Below are positions 33,689 to 42,458 of a DNA stretch of 64,000 bases, piece by piece. The notes below the pieces were generated by a model, which was given only the letters and a program-made list of their open reading frames with translations, made no database searches and had not been told where the DNA came from. Source of the DNA: Alsobacter sp045348435 (GTDB lineage: Bacteria > Pseudomonadota > Alphaproteobacteria > Rhizobiales > Beijerinckiaceae); assembly GCF_045348435.1 (NCBI RefSeq), contig NZ_CP157484.1:1612001-1676000 (forward strand), given 5' to 3'. How positions within the stretch are numbered: the stretch's first letter is position 1; each line of letters begins with the position of its first letter. A program made the position numbers and the translations under genes.

Positions 33689-34951
33689 ATGCTGGGCGTT
33701 CGGGGAATTTTGCTTGGCTTGGCCCTGTCATTCGGGTCTGTCGCCGGCGCGGCCGCCCAGACGGTCGAGATCGAGTATTGGCAGTATGTGTTCGACGCCC
33801 GCATCAAGGCGATGGACGAGCTGATCAAGCGCTTCCAGGCCGCCAATCCGACCATCAAGGTCAAGCACACGACCTTCCCCTACGCCGACTACCAGACCAA
33901 GATCGCCGCCGCGCTCCCGGCGGGGCAGGGGCCGGAGGTGGTCCAGCTATTCTACGGGTGGCTCGACAATTTCGTCGGGGCCAAGTTCCTGCAGCCCCTG
34001 CCCAAGGACGCGTTTCCGCCCGCGATGATCGAGAAGGAGTTCTACCCGATCGTCTCGGCGATGAAGCGCAACGGCGACTATTACGGCCTGCCGACGGCGG
34101 TGCGTTCGCTCGCGCTCTTCTACAACAAGAAGCTCTTCCAGGACGCGGGCCTCGACCCGGCCAAGCCGCCCCAGACCAATGACGAGTTGCTCGACTTCGC
34201 CAAGAAAACGGTGAAGCGCGACGCCGCCGGCAACCTGCTGTCGGAAGGCATCACGCTCGACTTCCCCGGGCAGGACTATCATTGGTGGCGCGAGACGCTC
34301 CTGCGCCAGATGGGCGGCGCGCCCTACAGCGACGACAACAAGAAGGTGACGTATGACAGCGAGGCCGGCGCCAAGGCCCTGAACTGGTACGCGGACCTCC
34401 AGCGCGTCCACAAGGTCGGCCAGGCCGGCTTCATGGACGAGGGGCAGGCCGCGTTCCGCGCCGGCCGCGCCGCCATGACGATCGACGGCAGCTTCCGCCT
34501 GGGCGCGTTCAACGGCATCAAGGGCTTCGAGTGGGGCGTCGCGGAACTTCCGGCCGGGCCGGACGGCAAGCGCTACGACTTCGCCAGCTACTGGGTGAAC
34601 GCCATCACCACCAAGGCGACCGGCGAGAAGCTCGAGGCCTCCAAGAAGTTCCTCGCCTATGTCACCTCGCCCGAGGCCATGCAGGTGTGGCTCGACATGG
34701 TCGGCGAGCTGCCCGCCCGCAAGGCCGCGGCCGAGACGGACAAGAACCTGTCCAATCCCATCTACGGGCCGTTCCTGAAGGCGCTGAACTACTCCACCGC
34801 CACCGTCTTCGTCGACGAGGCCGGCCAGCGCCAGGTCGCGCTCGACCTCGCCAACCGGGTGCTCATCCAGAACCAGGACGCGAAGGCCGCGCTCGCGGAG
34901 GCGGCCAAGGCGGAGCAGGCGATCCTGGACCGCTTCTACGCGCCGAAGTGA
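33689..34951 (+). CDS. sugar ABC transporter, extracellular solute-binding protein
   Basis: Periplasmic binding protein of a CUT1-type importer, 420 residues with a signal peptide (about 1-24, ending AGAAAQ). The solute-binding family 1 pattern is clear: VEIEYWQYVFDARIKAMDEL at the mature N-terminus, YGLPTAVRSLALFYNKKLF in the middle, and ATVFVDEAGQRQVALDLANR near the end. GGGAG lies eight bases before the ATG, and a TTGACA at 33610-33615 may be the -35 of its promoter. Its stop overlaps the first permease start (GTGA). Ligand unknown; glycerol-phosphate, disaccharides and similar polyols are typical of the family. Confidence 0.9.
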   Translation: MLGVRGILLGLALSFGSVAGAAAQTVEIEYWQYVFDARIKAMDELIKRFQAANPTIKVKHTTFPYADYQTKIAAALPAGQGPEVVQLFYGWLDNFVGAKFLQPLPKDAFPPAMIEKEFYPIVSAMKRNGDYYGLPTAVRSLALFYNKKLFQDAGLDPAKPPQTNDELLDFAKKTVKRDAAGNLLSEGITLDFPGQDYHWWRETLLRQMGGAPYSDDNKKVTYDSEAGAKALNWYADLQRVHKVGQAGFMDEGQAAFRAGRAAMTIDGSFRLGAFNGIKGFEWGVAELPAGPDGKRYDFASYWVNAITTKATGEKLEASKKFLAYVTSPEAMQVWLDMVGELPARKAAAETDKNLSNPIYGPFLKALNYSTATVFVDEAGQRQVALDLANRVLIQNQDAKAALAEAAKAEQAILDRFYAPK

Positions 34952-35862
34952 CCTGGCTCTCGGGCCTCATCGGGGGGCAGGCCGGGCTCGGGCTGCGCCA
35001 GAAGCAGGTGGTCTGGGCCTGGACCTTCCTGGCCGTCCCGGTCCTGTTCTACGCGACCATCCGGTTCTACCCGACGGCGGAGGCCTTCTATCTCTCCACC
35101 ACCAACTGGAACCTCCTGTCCAAGCCCGCTTTCGTCGGGCTGCTGAATTTCAGGAGGCTCCTGTCGGACCCGGTGTTCTGGCAGGTGTTCCGCAACACGG
35201 TGCTGTATCTGGCGATCGGCACGCCCCTGAGCCTCGTGCTGGCGTTCACGATCGCCTACCACCTGGACCGGGTCCGCTTCCTGCACGGGTTCATCCGCGC
35301 GCTCTATTTCCTGCCCTTCCTGACCACGGCGGCGGCCATGGCCTGGGTCTGGCGGTGGTTCTACCAACCGGTTCCGATCGGGCTCTTCAACGACGTGCTG
35401 GCGACGCTCGGGTTTCCACAGCAGCCTTTCCTGCGGTCCACCACCCAGTCCCTGCCGTCCGTGCTCGCGCCGGCGATCTGGGCGGGGCTGGGCTTCCAGG
35501 TGATCATTTTCCTCGCCGGACTGCGGGCGATCCCGACCACCTATTACGAGGCGGCGCGCATCGACGGGGTGTCGGACCTGACGATCTTGAGGCGCATCAC
35601 CATTCCGCTGCTGCGTCCCACCATCATCTTCCTGGTCGTGTTCTCGTCGATCGGGTTCCTGCGGATCTTCGACCAGGTCTACAACATGACCACGAATGAT
35701 CCGGGCGGACCCCTGAACGCCACCAAGCCCCTCGTGCTGCTCATCTACCAGACGGCCTTTTCGTCCTTCGACATGGGCTATGCGGCGGCCCAGACCGTCG
35801 TGCTGTTCCTGGCCCTGCTCTGCGTCTCGCTGGTGCAGCTGCGCCTCCTGAGGGATCGCTGA
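34948..35862 (+). CDS. sugar ABC transporter permease (MalF/UgpA type)
   Basis: Inner-membrane subunit of 304 residues, starting with GTG at 34948 that overlaps the binding-protein stop. Six transmembrane segments are visible, beginning VVWAWTFLAVPVLFYATIRF. The EAA cytoplasmic loop that docks the ATPase is YYEAARIDGVSDLTILRRIT. The following permease begins on the last base of its stop (TGATG), so the operon is tightly coupled. Confidence 0.9.
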   Translation: MTWLSGLIGGQAGLGLRQKQVVWAWTFLAVPVLFYATIRFYPTAEAFYLSTTNWNLLSKPAFVGLLNFRRLLSDPVFWQVFRNTVLYLAIGTPLSLVLAFTIAYHLDRVRFLHGFIRALYFLPFLTTAAAMAWVWRWFYQPVPIGLFNDVLATLGFPQQPFLRSTTQSLPSVLAPAIWAGLGFQVIIFLAGLRAIPTTYYEAARIDGVSDLTILRRITIPLLRPTIIFLVVFSSIGFLRIFDQVYNMTTNDPGGPLNATKPLVLLIYQTAFSSFDMGYAAAQTVVLFLALLCVSLVQLRLLRDR

Positions 35863-36698
35863 TGAGCGCCTCCGCCCTTCAGTCCCGGGCTGGCTTCGGG
35901 CGCGCCGTCGCGTGGGTCCTGCTCCTGGCGGGCGGCCTGGCCATGATCCTGCCGCTGGTGTTCATGTTCTCGACCTCGCTGAAAGAGTCGTCGGAGGTCT
36001 ATGACCTGAGGCTCGTTCCGGCCCACCCGACGCTGGACAACTATGTCGCGGTGCTGTCGGACGGCCGCTTCCTGCGCTGGTTCGCCAACTCCATGGGCGT
36101 GGCGACCGTGGTGACGCTGTCCAACGTGTTCTTCGACAGCCTCGTCGGCTACACTCTGGCGAAGTTCGAGTTCCGGGGCCGCTACTTCGTCTTCCTGGCC
36201 ATCCTGTCGACCCTGATGGTGCCGACGGAGATGCTGGTCATCCCCTGGTACGTGATGGCCCGCAACGTCGGATGGCTCGACACCTATTGGGGCATCATGT
36301 TTCCGGGCATGATGACGGCCTTCGGGACGTTCCTGATGAAGCAGTTCTTCGAGACCGTGCCCAACGACTTCCTCGAAGCCGCGCGCGTGGACGGGCTGAA
36401 CGAGTTTGCGATCTTCTGGCGCATCGCCATGCCGCTGGTGACGCCGGCGCTCTCCGCCCTCGCGATCTTCACCTTCCTGAGCAACTGGACGGCCTTCATC
36501 TGGCCGCTGATCGTGACGACCAGCAAGGAGCTCTACACGCTCCCGGTGGGGCTCTCGAGCTTCGCGGTCGAACAGCAGATCCAGTGGGAGCTGATCATGA
36601 CCGGCGCGGCTCTCGCCACCTTGCCCACGCTTCTCGTTTTCCTGGTCCTGCAGCGCTACATCGTCCGCGGCGTCGTGCTGGCCGGTCTGAAGGGTTGA
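35862..36698 (+). CDS. sugar ABC transporter permease (MalG/UgpE type)
   Basis: Second membrane subunit, 278 residues with six transmembrane segments. The EAA loop is FLEAARVDGLNEFAIFWRIA followed by MPLVTPAL. It pairs with the upstream permease to form the channel. The ArgH-like gene begins 4 bp after its stop, which places that enzyme inside the transporter operon. Confidence 0.9.
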   Translation: MSASALQSRAGFGRAVAWVLLLAGGLAMILPLVFMFSTSLKESSEVYDLRLVPAHPTLDNYVAVLSDGRFLRWFANSMGVATVVTLSNVFFDSLVGYTLAKFEFRGRYFVFLAILSTLMVPTEMLVIPWYVMARNVGWLDTYWGIMFPGMMTAFGTFLMKQFFETVPNDFLEAARVDGLNEFAIFWRIAMPLVTPALSALAIFTFLSNWTAFIWPLIVTTSKELYTLPVGLSSFAVEQQIQWELIMTGAALATLPTLLVFLVLQRYIVRGVVLAGLKG

Positions 36699-36702
36699 AC
36701 CC

Positions 36703-38214
36703 ATGAGCCGCGATCCGCGCGCCGACGACCGATCGGTCTTTCCCGACCCCGTCTACAAGGAGACGGTGCTGCGGCCGCTCTTCGACGCCGCCAAGGCGCA
36801 CCATGTCGAGGGTTTCCGCGCCATCGACCGCGCCCATCTGGTCATGCTGGCGGAGACCGGGATTCTGCCGAGCGACGCGGCCGCCCGCATCGCCGGGGCG
36901 CTCAGCGAGATCGACGCGCAGCTCGACCCTGCGGCGCTGGTCTATACGGGCGAGGTGGAGGACTATTTTTTCGCCATCGAGGCCGAACTGCGCCGCCGCC
37001 TCGGACCGGACGAGGCAGGCCGCCTGCATACCGGCCGCTCGCGCAACGACATCGACCATACGCTCTTCAAGCTCGCCCTGAAGCCGCGCGTCGACCGGCT
37101 GGCGGCTCAGCTGCGGAGCCTCACGGCGGCGGCGCTGGACCTCGCCGAGCGGGAATCGCGCACCCTGATCGTGGCCTACACGCATGGACAGCCGGCCCAG
37201 CCGTCCACCCTCGGCCATTATCTAGGGGCCGCCATCGAGGTGATGCTGCGCGACCATGAGCGCCTGATGCAGGCCCGCGAGCTGCTCGACCTTTCGCCCA
37301 TGGGCGCGGCGGCGATCACCACCTCCGGGTTTCCGATCGACCGCGCGCGCGTGGCGCGCCTGCTCGGGTTCCAGGCCCCGCTGGAGAACTCCTACGGGTG
37401 CATCGCGGCGGTCGACTATGTGACGGCGACGTTCAGCGCGCTGGAGCTGGTCTTCCTCCATCTCGGCCGGGTCATCCAGGACCTGCAGTTCTGGACGGCC
37501 TTCGAGGTGGGACAGATCTACGTCCCCAACGCCTTCGTCCAGATCTCCTCCATCATGCCGCAAAAGCGCAATCCGGTGCCGATCGAGCACCTGCGCCATC
37601 TGGCGTCTCAGACGATGGGGCGGGCGCGGATGATCCGCGACGTGATCCACAACACGCCTTTCACGGACATGAACGACGCGGAAGGCGAAACCCACGAGGC
37701 CGGCTACCAGGCCTTCGAGACCGGCGGGCGCGTGCTCGACCTGCTCGCGGCGCTGCTGCCCAGCCTGCAGGTCGATGACCGCCGCGTAGCCGACACCATC
37801 CGCCGCTCCTGCATCACGATCACCGAACTGGCCGACAGCCTGGTGCGCAGCGAGGGGCTTTCCTTCCGCCAGGCGCACGAGATCGCAGCCGAGGTCGCCC
37901 GCGAGGTCGTGGCCGCCGACGGCGACCTGCCGCGAGACGGCTATGCGCCGTTCCTGGCGGCGTTCCGGCGTCACGCCGGCCGCGACCCGACCCTGTCCGC
38001 CAACGGCTTCGGCGAGGCGGTGTCGCCCGAGCGCTTCGTGGCGGTGCGCGAGCGCTTCGGCGGGCCGGGGCCGCAGGCGCTCGCCTCCGCGCTGGCCCGC
38101 TACCGCGGGCGGCTCGACGCCCAGACGGCGGCGGCCGGGGCGATCGCCGAGCGCGAGCGGGCGGCCCGGGGCGAGTTGGACGCGGCGTTCGCCGCCCTGA
38201 AGGGAGCCGCCTAG
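36703..38214 (+). CDS. argininosuccinate lyase-like protein (ArgH/fumarase superfamily), divergent paralogue
   Basis: Predicted C-N lyase of 503 residues, longer than the usual ArgH of about 460-470. The superfamily signatures are present but altered. HTGRSRNDIDHT at 109-120 has Ile-Asp where ArgH typically has Gln-Val. The catalytic-Ser loop is SSIMPQKRNPVPIEHLRHL from 282, with RNPVP in place of the canonical KKNPD. YTHGQPAQPSTLGHYL near 159 is well conserved. It sits between the permease and ATPase genes of a sugar importer (4 bp and 1-bp overlap), which argues for a catabolic role on the imported compound, for example a lyase releasing fumarate from an N-succinyl or aminodicarboxylate substrate such as in EDDS lyase. 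Arginine synthesis cannot be excluded. Confidence 0.8.
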   Translation: MSRDPRADDRSVFPDPVYKETVLRPLFDAAKAHHVEGFRAIDRAHLVMLAETGILPSDAAARIAGALSEIDAQLDPAALVYTGEVEDYFFAIEAELRRRLGPDEAGRLHTGRSRNDIDHTLFKLALKPRVDRLAAQLRSLTAAALDLAERESRTLIVAYTHGQPAQPSTLGHYLGAAIEVMLRDHERLMQARELLDLSPMGAAAITTSGFPIDRARVARLLGFQAPLENSYGCIAAVDYVTATFSALELVFLHLGRVIQDLQFWTAFEVGQIYVPNAFVQISSIMPQKRNPVPIEHLRHLASQTMGRARMIRDVIHNTPFTDMNDAEGETHEAGYQAFETGGRVLDLLAALLPSLQVDDRRVADTIRRSCITITELADSLVRSEGLSFRQAHEIAAEVAREVVAADGDLPRDGYAPFLAAFRRHAGRDPTLSANGFGEAVSPERFVAVRERFGGPGPQALASALARYRGRLDAQTAAAGAIAERERAARGELDAAFAALKGAA

Positions 38215-39278
38215 TGGCCGCCATCGCGATCGAACGCCTGGTCAAGCGCTACGGGCCGGTGCAGGTGGTGCACGGCATCGACATTGATGTCCGGGACGGC
38301 GAGTTTGTCGTCTTCGTGGGCCCTTCGGGGTGCGGGAAATCCACCACCCTGCGCATGATCGCGGGGCTCGAGGAGATCGACGGCGGCGAGATCCGGATCG
38401 GCGGGCGGGTGGTCAACCGGCTGGAGCCCAAGGAGCGGAACATCGCCATGGTGTTCCAGAACTACGCGATCTACCCGCATATGAGCGTGGGCGAGAATAT
38501 CGGCTTCGGCCTCTACACGTCGAAGCTGTCGAAGGCCGAGAAGCGCGCCAAGATCGAGGAGGTCGGCCGCATCCTCGGCCTGGAGGCGCTGCTCGAGCGC
38601 CGCCCTTCGGCGCTTTCGGGCGGCCAGCGGCAGCGCGTCGCCATCGGCCGCGCCATGGTGCGCGACCCGGCCGCGTTCCTGTTCGACGAGCCGCTGTCGA
38701 ACCTGGACGCCCAGCTGCGATCCCAGATGCGGCTGGAGATCAAGCGGCTGCACCAGCGCCTGGGCTCCACGATCGTGTATGTCACGCACGACCAGGTCGA
38801 GGCGATGACGATGGCCGACCGGATCGTGGTGATGCGCGATGGCCGCATCCTGCAGATCGGCGAGCCGATGCAGCTCTACGAGAACCCCGCCGATGTTTTC
38901 ACGGCGCGCTTCATCGGCTCCCCCACCATGAACATCATGGCGGCGGAGCTGCGCGACGGCGCGGTCCGGCTGGGCGACGCAGAGGTTCGGGTTCCGCGCC
39001 CGACGCTCCCTCGATCCGGGCGCGTCTGGCTGGGCGTGAGGCCGCAGGAGCTGCGCGTCCTGCAGCCGGACGAGCCCGCCGACCTGGTCCTGACGGGGCT
39101 GGTCGCCGTCGTGGAGCCCCTCGGGCCGGAGACCTTCGTGCATGTGGAGATGGGCGATCAGCTCATCCTCGCCTCCGCGTCGGCCAAGACGCCGCCGGCG
39201 GTGGGCGGCGCCGTCCGGCTCGGCGCTCCCGCCTCGGCGCTGAAGCTGTTCGACGTGGAGACCGAGCGCGCGTTGTAG
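38214..39278 (+). CDS. sugar ABC transporter ATP-binding protein (UgpC/MalK type)
   Basis: ATPase of the CUT1 importer, 354 residues starting with GTG at 38214 that overlaps the ArgH-like stop. Walker A is GPSGCGKSTTLRMIAG, signature LSGGQRQRVAIGRAMV, Walker B FLFDEPLSNLDAQLR and H-loop VTHDQVEAMTMADR. The C-terminal 110 residues form the TOBE/OB regulatory domain. With the binding protein and two permeases it completes a transporter encoded in one operon. Confidence 0.92.
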   Translation: MAAIAIERLVKRYGPVQVVHGIDIDVRDGEFVVFVGPSGCGKSTTLRMIAGLEEIDGGEIRIGGRVVNRLEPKERNIAMVFQNYAIYPHMSVGENIGFGLYTSKLSKAEKRAKIEEVGRILGLEALLERRPSALSGGQRQRVAIGRAMVRDPAAFLFDEPLSNLDAQLRSQMRLEIKRLHQRLGSTIVYVTHDQVEAMTMADRIVVMRDGRILQIGEPMQLYENPADVFTARFIGSPTMNIMAAELRDGAVRLGDAEVRVPRPTLPRSGRVWLGVRPQELRVLQPDEPADLVLTGLVAVVEPLGPETFVHVEMGDQLILASASAKTPPAVGGAVRLGAPASALKLFDVETERAL

Positions 39279-39286
39279 CGCGCTTC

Positions 39287-40540
39287 CTATCCGGCTGGCG
39301 CGGGAGGACGCGCGACGACGGGGACGTAGTCCTCCAGGTCCTCGTCGTCGAATTGGACCGTGCGGCCCAGCTCCGCCGAGCGATAGAGCGCCATCAGCAT
39401 GCGCACGACCTCGACGCCATCGCAGAAGGTCTCCATCGGGACCTCGCCCTTGCGGAAGGCTTCGACGAAGTGGCGGTTCTCCAGCGTGTAGCCATAGACG
39501 CCGGCTTCGTCCTCGAGCACCGGCATGAGGCCCTGCTCGGCGTTCTGCTTCTCGACGAGGTCTTCGCCGGCGCTGCCGGTGACGGCGCGCGACATGAAGA
39601 CCTTCAGGCCCGTGCCGAGCGAGTTGAACTCCATCGCGTATTCGGGCCCCAGCAGCTCCAGCGTGATGCGCAGGCCGGCGCCCACATAGGCCCACGAGGT
39701 CGTGGCCTCGATGATCAGCTCATGGCCGTCGGGGTCCTGCAACGTGAGCAGCCCGCGGGCGAAGTCCTCCGCCGGGCGTCGGCCATAGTCGACCGCCGAG
39801 CCCATCGATGCCTTCAGGCGCTCCGCATAGGCCGGCCGGGTCCATTTCAGGTTCGCCACCGTGGCGCTCGCTGAGACCAGTTTCAGCGCGTCGCGCCGCT
39901 CGCCGGGCGCGGTGAGCATGAAGCGGCCGACCTCGACGCTGTGGCACATCATGTCGGAGAGCACGCCGCCGCCCTGCAGCTCTCCCTGCCAGAACCAGGG
40001 CTCGTGCGGGCCGCTATGCTCCTCGGTGGCGCGGGCGATGTAGGGGCGTCCCGTCGTCGGCACGGCCCGCCGCCAGATGATGTCGCGACCCCGCAGCACC
40101 GCCGTGGAGAACAGCTGGTTCTCCAGGTATCCGTGCAACAGCCCGCAGTCCTCGACCAGCTCCAGCATGCGCCGGGCCTCCCGAAGCGTCCGCGCCAGCG
40201 GCTTCTCGCACGCGATGCCGCGAAGCCCGGTGGCGCCCTGTTTCACGAGACGGTGGATCTCGGTCATCGCCTCGATCCGGGCGTGGTTCGGATTGACGAG
40301 CCACACCGCGTCGACCTGGCCCGAGGCCAGCATCGCCTCGATGCTCTCATAGGCGACGCAGGGGCCGAGCTCCTGTTCGCGCGCCTTGGCGGCGAACGCG
40401 TCCCGGCGGCCGGGGCGGGGGCTGTAGACGCCCGTGACCTCCACGTTGCGCACGCCCACCAGCGAGGCGAGGTGGAAATGGGCCATGAACCCGGCCCCGA
40501 TGAAGCCGATCCTGAGCGTGGGGAGTTGCTCGCGTGGCAC
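39287..40540 (-). CDS. Gfo/Idh/MocA-family NAD(P)-dependent oxidoreductase
   Basis: Sugar or cyclitol dehydrogenase-like protein of 417 residues starting with GTG at 40540. The nucleotide-binding N-terminus is LRIGFIGAGFMAHFHLASLV; the catalytic Lys lies in GIACEKPLARTLREARRML. The C-terminal half is the alpha/beta domain, with HNVEV-like metal residues not obvious. It is convergent with the sugar ABC operon, so processing the imported sugar is plausible but the genes are not co-transcribed. Substrate unknown. Confidence 0.85.
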   Translation of the reverse strand: MPREQLPTLRIGFIGAGFMAHFHLASLVGVRNVEVTGVYSPRPGRRDAFAAKAREQELGPCVAYESIEAMLASGQVDAVWLVNPNHARIEAMTEIHRLVKQGATGLRGIACEKPLARTLREARRMLELVEDCGLLHGYLENQLFSTAVLRGRDIIWRRAVPTTGRPYIARATEEHSGPHEPWFWQGELQGGGVLSDMMCHSVEVGRFMLTAPGERRDALKLVSASATVANLKWTRPAYAERLKASMGSAVDYGRRPAEDFARGLLTLQDPDGHELIIEATTSWAYVGAGLRITLELLGPEYAMEFNSLGTGLKVFMSRAVTGSAGEDLVEKQNAEQGLMPVLEDEAGVYGYTLENRHFVEAFRKGEVPMETFCDGVEVVRMLMALYRSAELGRTVQFDDEDLEDYVPVVARPPAPAG

Positions 40541-40592
40541 TCTCGTCTCCTCTGTGCGGCGCCGGCCGGCGGGGTGGCCGAGCGCGGCTGCG

Positions 40593-41468
40593 TCACTCGC
40601 GCGGGTTCAAGGCGTCGTTCAACGCGTCGCCCAGCATGTTGAAGGCGATCACCACGGTGACGATGGCCATTCCGGGCCAGACCGCCATCCAGGGGGCCTC
40701 CACCAGGAACTGGCGCGCCGCGTCGAGCATGCTTCCCCAGGACGGGGCGGGCGGCAGCTGGCCCAGGCCCAGGAAGGCGAGGCTCGCTTCGGCCAGGACC
40801 GCGATGGCGGTCGTGAGCGCCGTCTGGACGATGATCGGCGGCAGGATGTTGGGCAGGATGTAGGCCGTCAGGATCTTGGGGTGCGACAGCCCGACCGACA
40901 CCGCGGCGCTGACGTAATCCTCCTCCCGGACGGCCAGCGTCTGCCCGCGGGCGAGCCGCACGAAGACCGGCATCGCCGAGACCCCGATGGCGATCATGGC
41001 GTTCTGCAGGCTCGGACCCAGGAAGGCGGCCAGCGCGATGGCCAGCACCAGGAACGGACAGGCCAGCAGGGCGTCGGTCAGCCGCGAGATCACGACGTCG
41101 ACGACGCCGCCGAAATAGCCGGCCAGCATGCCGAAGGGCAGGCCGACCACGAGCGCGATCGCGACGGAGAGGAAGCCCGCCGCCAGCGACGCGCGCGCGC
41201 CATAGATGACGCGAGACAGCACGTCCCGGCCGAGATCGTCGGTGCCGAACCAGTGCGCCGCCGACGGCGCCTCCCGGATCGCCATCCAGTCGGAGGCGTT
41301 CGGATCATAGGGCGCCGCCCAGGGCGCGAGCAGCGCCGCGAGCGCGAAGGCCACGATGATGAAGCCGCCCACGATGGCGGCCGGCTCGCGGACGAGGCGG
41401 CCCGCCACCGTCTTGCGGCCCATCCAGCCGCGGCCTGCGAGCGGCGCGGCGACGTCCGGCCCGCTCAT
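40593..41468 (-). CDS. peptide ABC transporter permease (DppC type)
   Basis: Membrane subunit of a dipeptide/oligopeptide-type importer, 291 residues from the ATG at 41468. It has an N-terminal OppC extension helix (REPAAIVGGFIIVAFALAAL), then HWFGTDDLGRDVLSRVIYGA, the family hallmark, and five further helices. Its start overlaps the stop of the DppB-type gene by 4 bp. The ATPase for the system is encoded separately at 47788-49395. Confidence 0.9.
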   Translation of the reverse strand: MSGPDVAAPLAGRGWMGRKTVAGRLVREPAAIVGGFIIVAFALAALLAPWAAPYDPNASDWMAIREAPSAAHWFGTDDLGRDVLSRVIYGARASLAAGFLSVAIALVVGLPFGMLAGYFGGVVDVVISRLTDALLACPFLVLAIALAAFLGPSLQNAMIAIGVSAMPVFVRLARGQTLAVREEDYVSAAVSVGLSHPKILTAYILPNILPPIIVQTALTTAIAVLAEASLAFLGLGQLPPAPSWGSMLDAARQFLVEAPWMAVWPGMAIVTVVIAFNMLGDALNDALNPRE

Positions 41469-42406
41469 GTGCGGATCCTCGGGTTCAGGGCGGCGTAAGC
41501 GAGGTCGGCCAGGAGGCTCAGCAGCAGGAAGAACGCCGCCGCGCACATCACCACCGCCTGCACCACGGCGTAGTCGCGGCCGAACACGCCGTCGACGATC
41601 ATCTTGCCGAAGCCCGGGATGCCGAAGACCTGCTCGGTGAGGACGGCGCCCGAGAGCAGCTGGCCGAGTTGCAGGGTGGCCAGCGTCACCACCGGGATCA
41701 GGCCGTTGCGCAGCGCGTGCCTCACCACGACGATGCGCTCGGGCAAGCCCTTCGCCCTGGCGGTGCGCACGAAGTCCTGGCGCAGCACGGTCAGCATGGA
41801 GCTTCGCGTGTGGCGCATGATGATGGCCGCCGACGCCGACCCAAGGACGACGCTGGGCAGCAGCATCGTTTTCAGGTTCCCCCACGGGCTCTCAAGGAAA
41901 GGGACGTAGCCGCCGGAGGGCAGCAGCCCGAGCGTAACCGAAAACAAAAGGATCAGCATGATGCCGAACCAGAAGCTCGGGATGGACAGGCCCGCCAGCC
42001 CCAGCACGCCGACGACGTAGTCGACCGGTCCGCCGCGCTTCAGCGCCGCCGCGACCCCGGCCGGAACGCCGATCGCCAGGGCGATGATCATGGACAGGAT
42101 GGACAGCTCCAGGGTGACCGGCAGCTTCTCGGCCACCATCCGGCCGATGGGGAGGCCGGTGCGCACCGAGGTCCCGAGGTCGCCCGACGCGAAGGCCTTG
42201 AGCCAGATCCAGTACTGGACCGGCAGCGGCTGGTCGAACTGGTACTTGTGGCGCAGGAACGCAATGATCTCCGGGCTGCGGTCCTCGCCGGCGAGCGCCA
42301 GGGCCGGGTCGCCCGGCAGCAGCTTCTGCAGGCTGAAGACCAGCACCGACACGAGGAGCAGGGTGGGGACCGCCACCGCGAGCCTGCCGGCCAGAAATCG
42401 CAACAT
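41465..42406 (-). CDS. peptide ABC transporter permease (DppB type)
   Basis: First permease of the importer, 313 residues from the ATG at 42406; a GTG one codon earlier is possible. The N-terminal helix LAVAVPTLLLVSVLVFSLQK and the conserved LPGDPALALAGEDRSPE and loop RTARAKGLPERIVVVRHALR are typical for DppB/OppB. It is placed between the binding protein and DppC genes on the same strand. Confidence 0.9.
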   Translation of the reverse strand: MLRFLAGRLAVAVPTLLLVSVLVFSLQKLLPGDPALALAGEDRSPEIIAFLRHKYQFDQPLPVQYWIWLKAFASGDLGTSVRTGLPIGRMVAEKLPVTLELSILSMIIALAIGVPAGVAAALKRGGPVDYVVGVLGLAGLSIPSFWFGIMLILLFSVTLGLLPSGGYVPFLESPWGNLKTMLLPSVVLGSASAAIIMRHTRSSMLTVLRQDFVRTARAKGLPERIVVVRHALRNGLIPVVTLATLQLGQLLSGAVLTEQVFGIPGFGKMIVDGVFGRDYAVVQAVVMCAAAFFLLLSLLADLAYAALNPRIRT

Positions 42407-42458
42407 CACGGCTCCGCGAAACGAGGTCGGGGCGGCGGCGCGGGCCGCCCCGGGCGCG

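Noticed and set aside
36703..38214. Assigning argH
   Set aside because: Altered catalytic motifs and placement inside a transporter operon make arginine synthesis doubtful, so only the family is stated.
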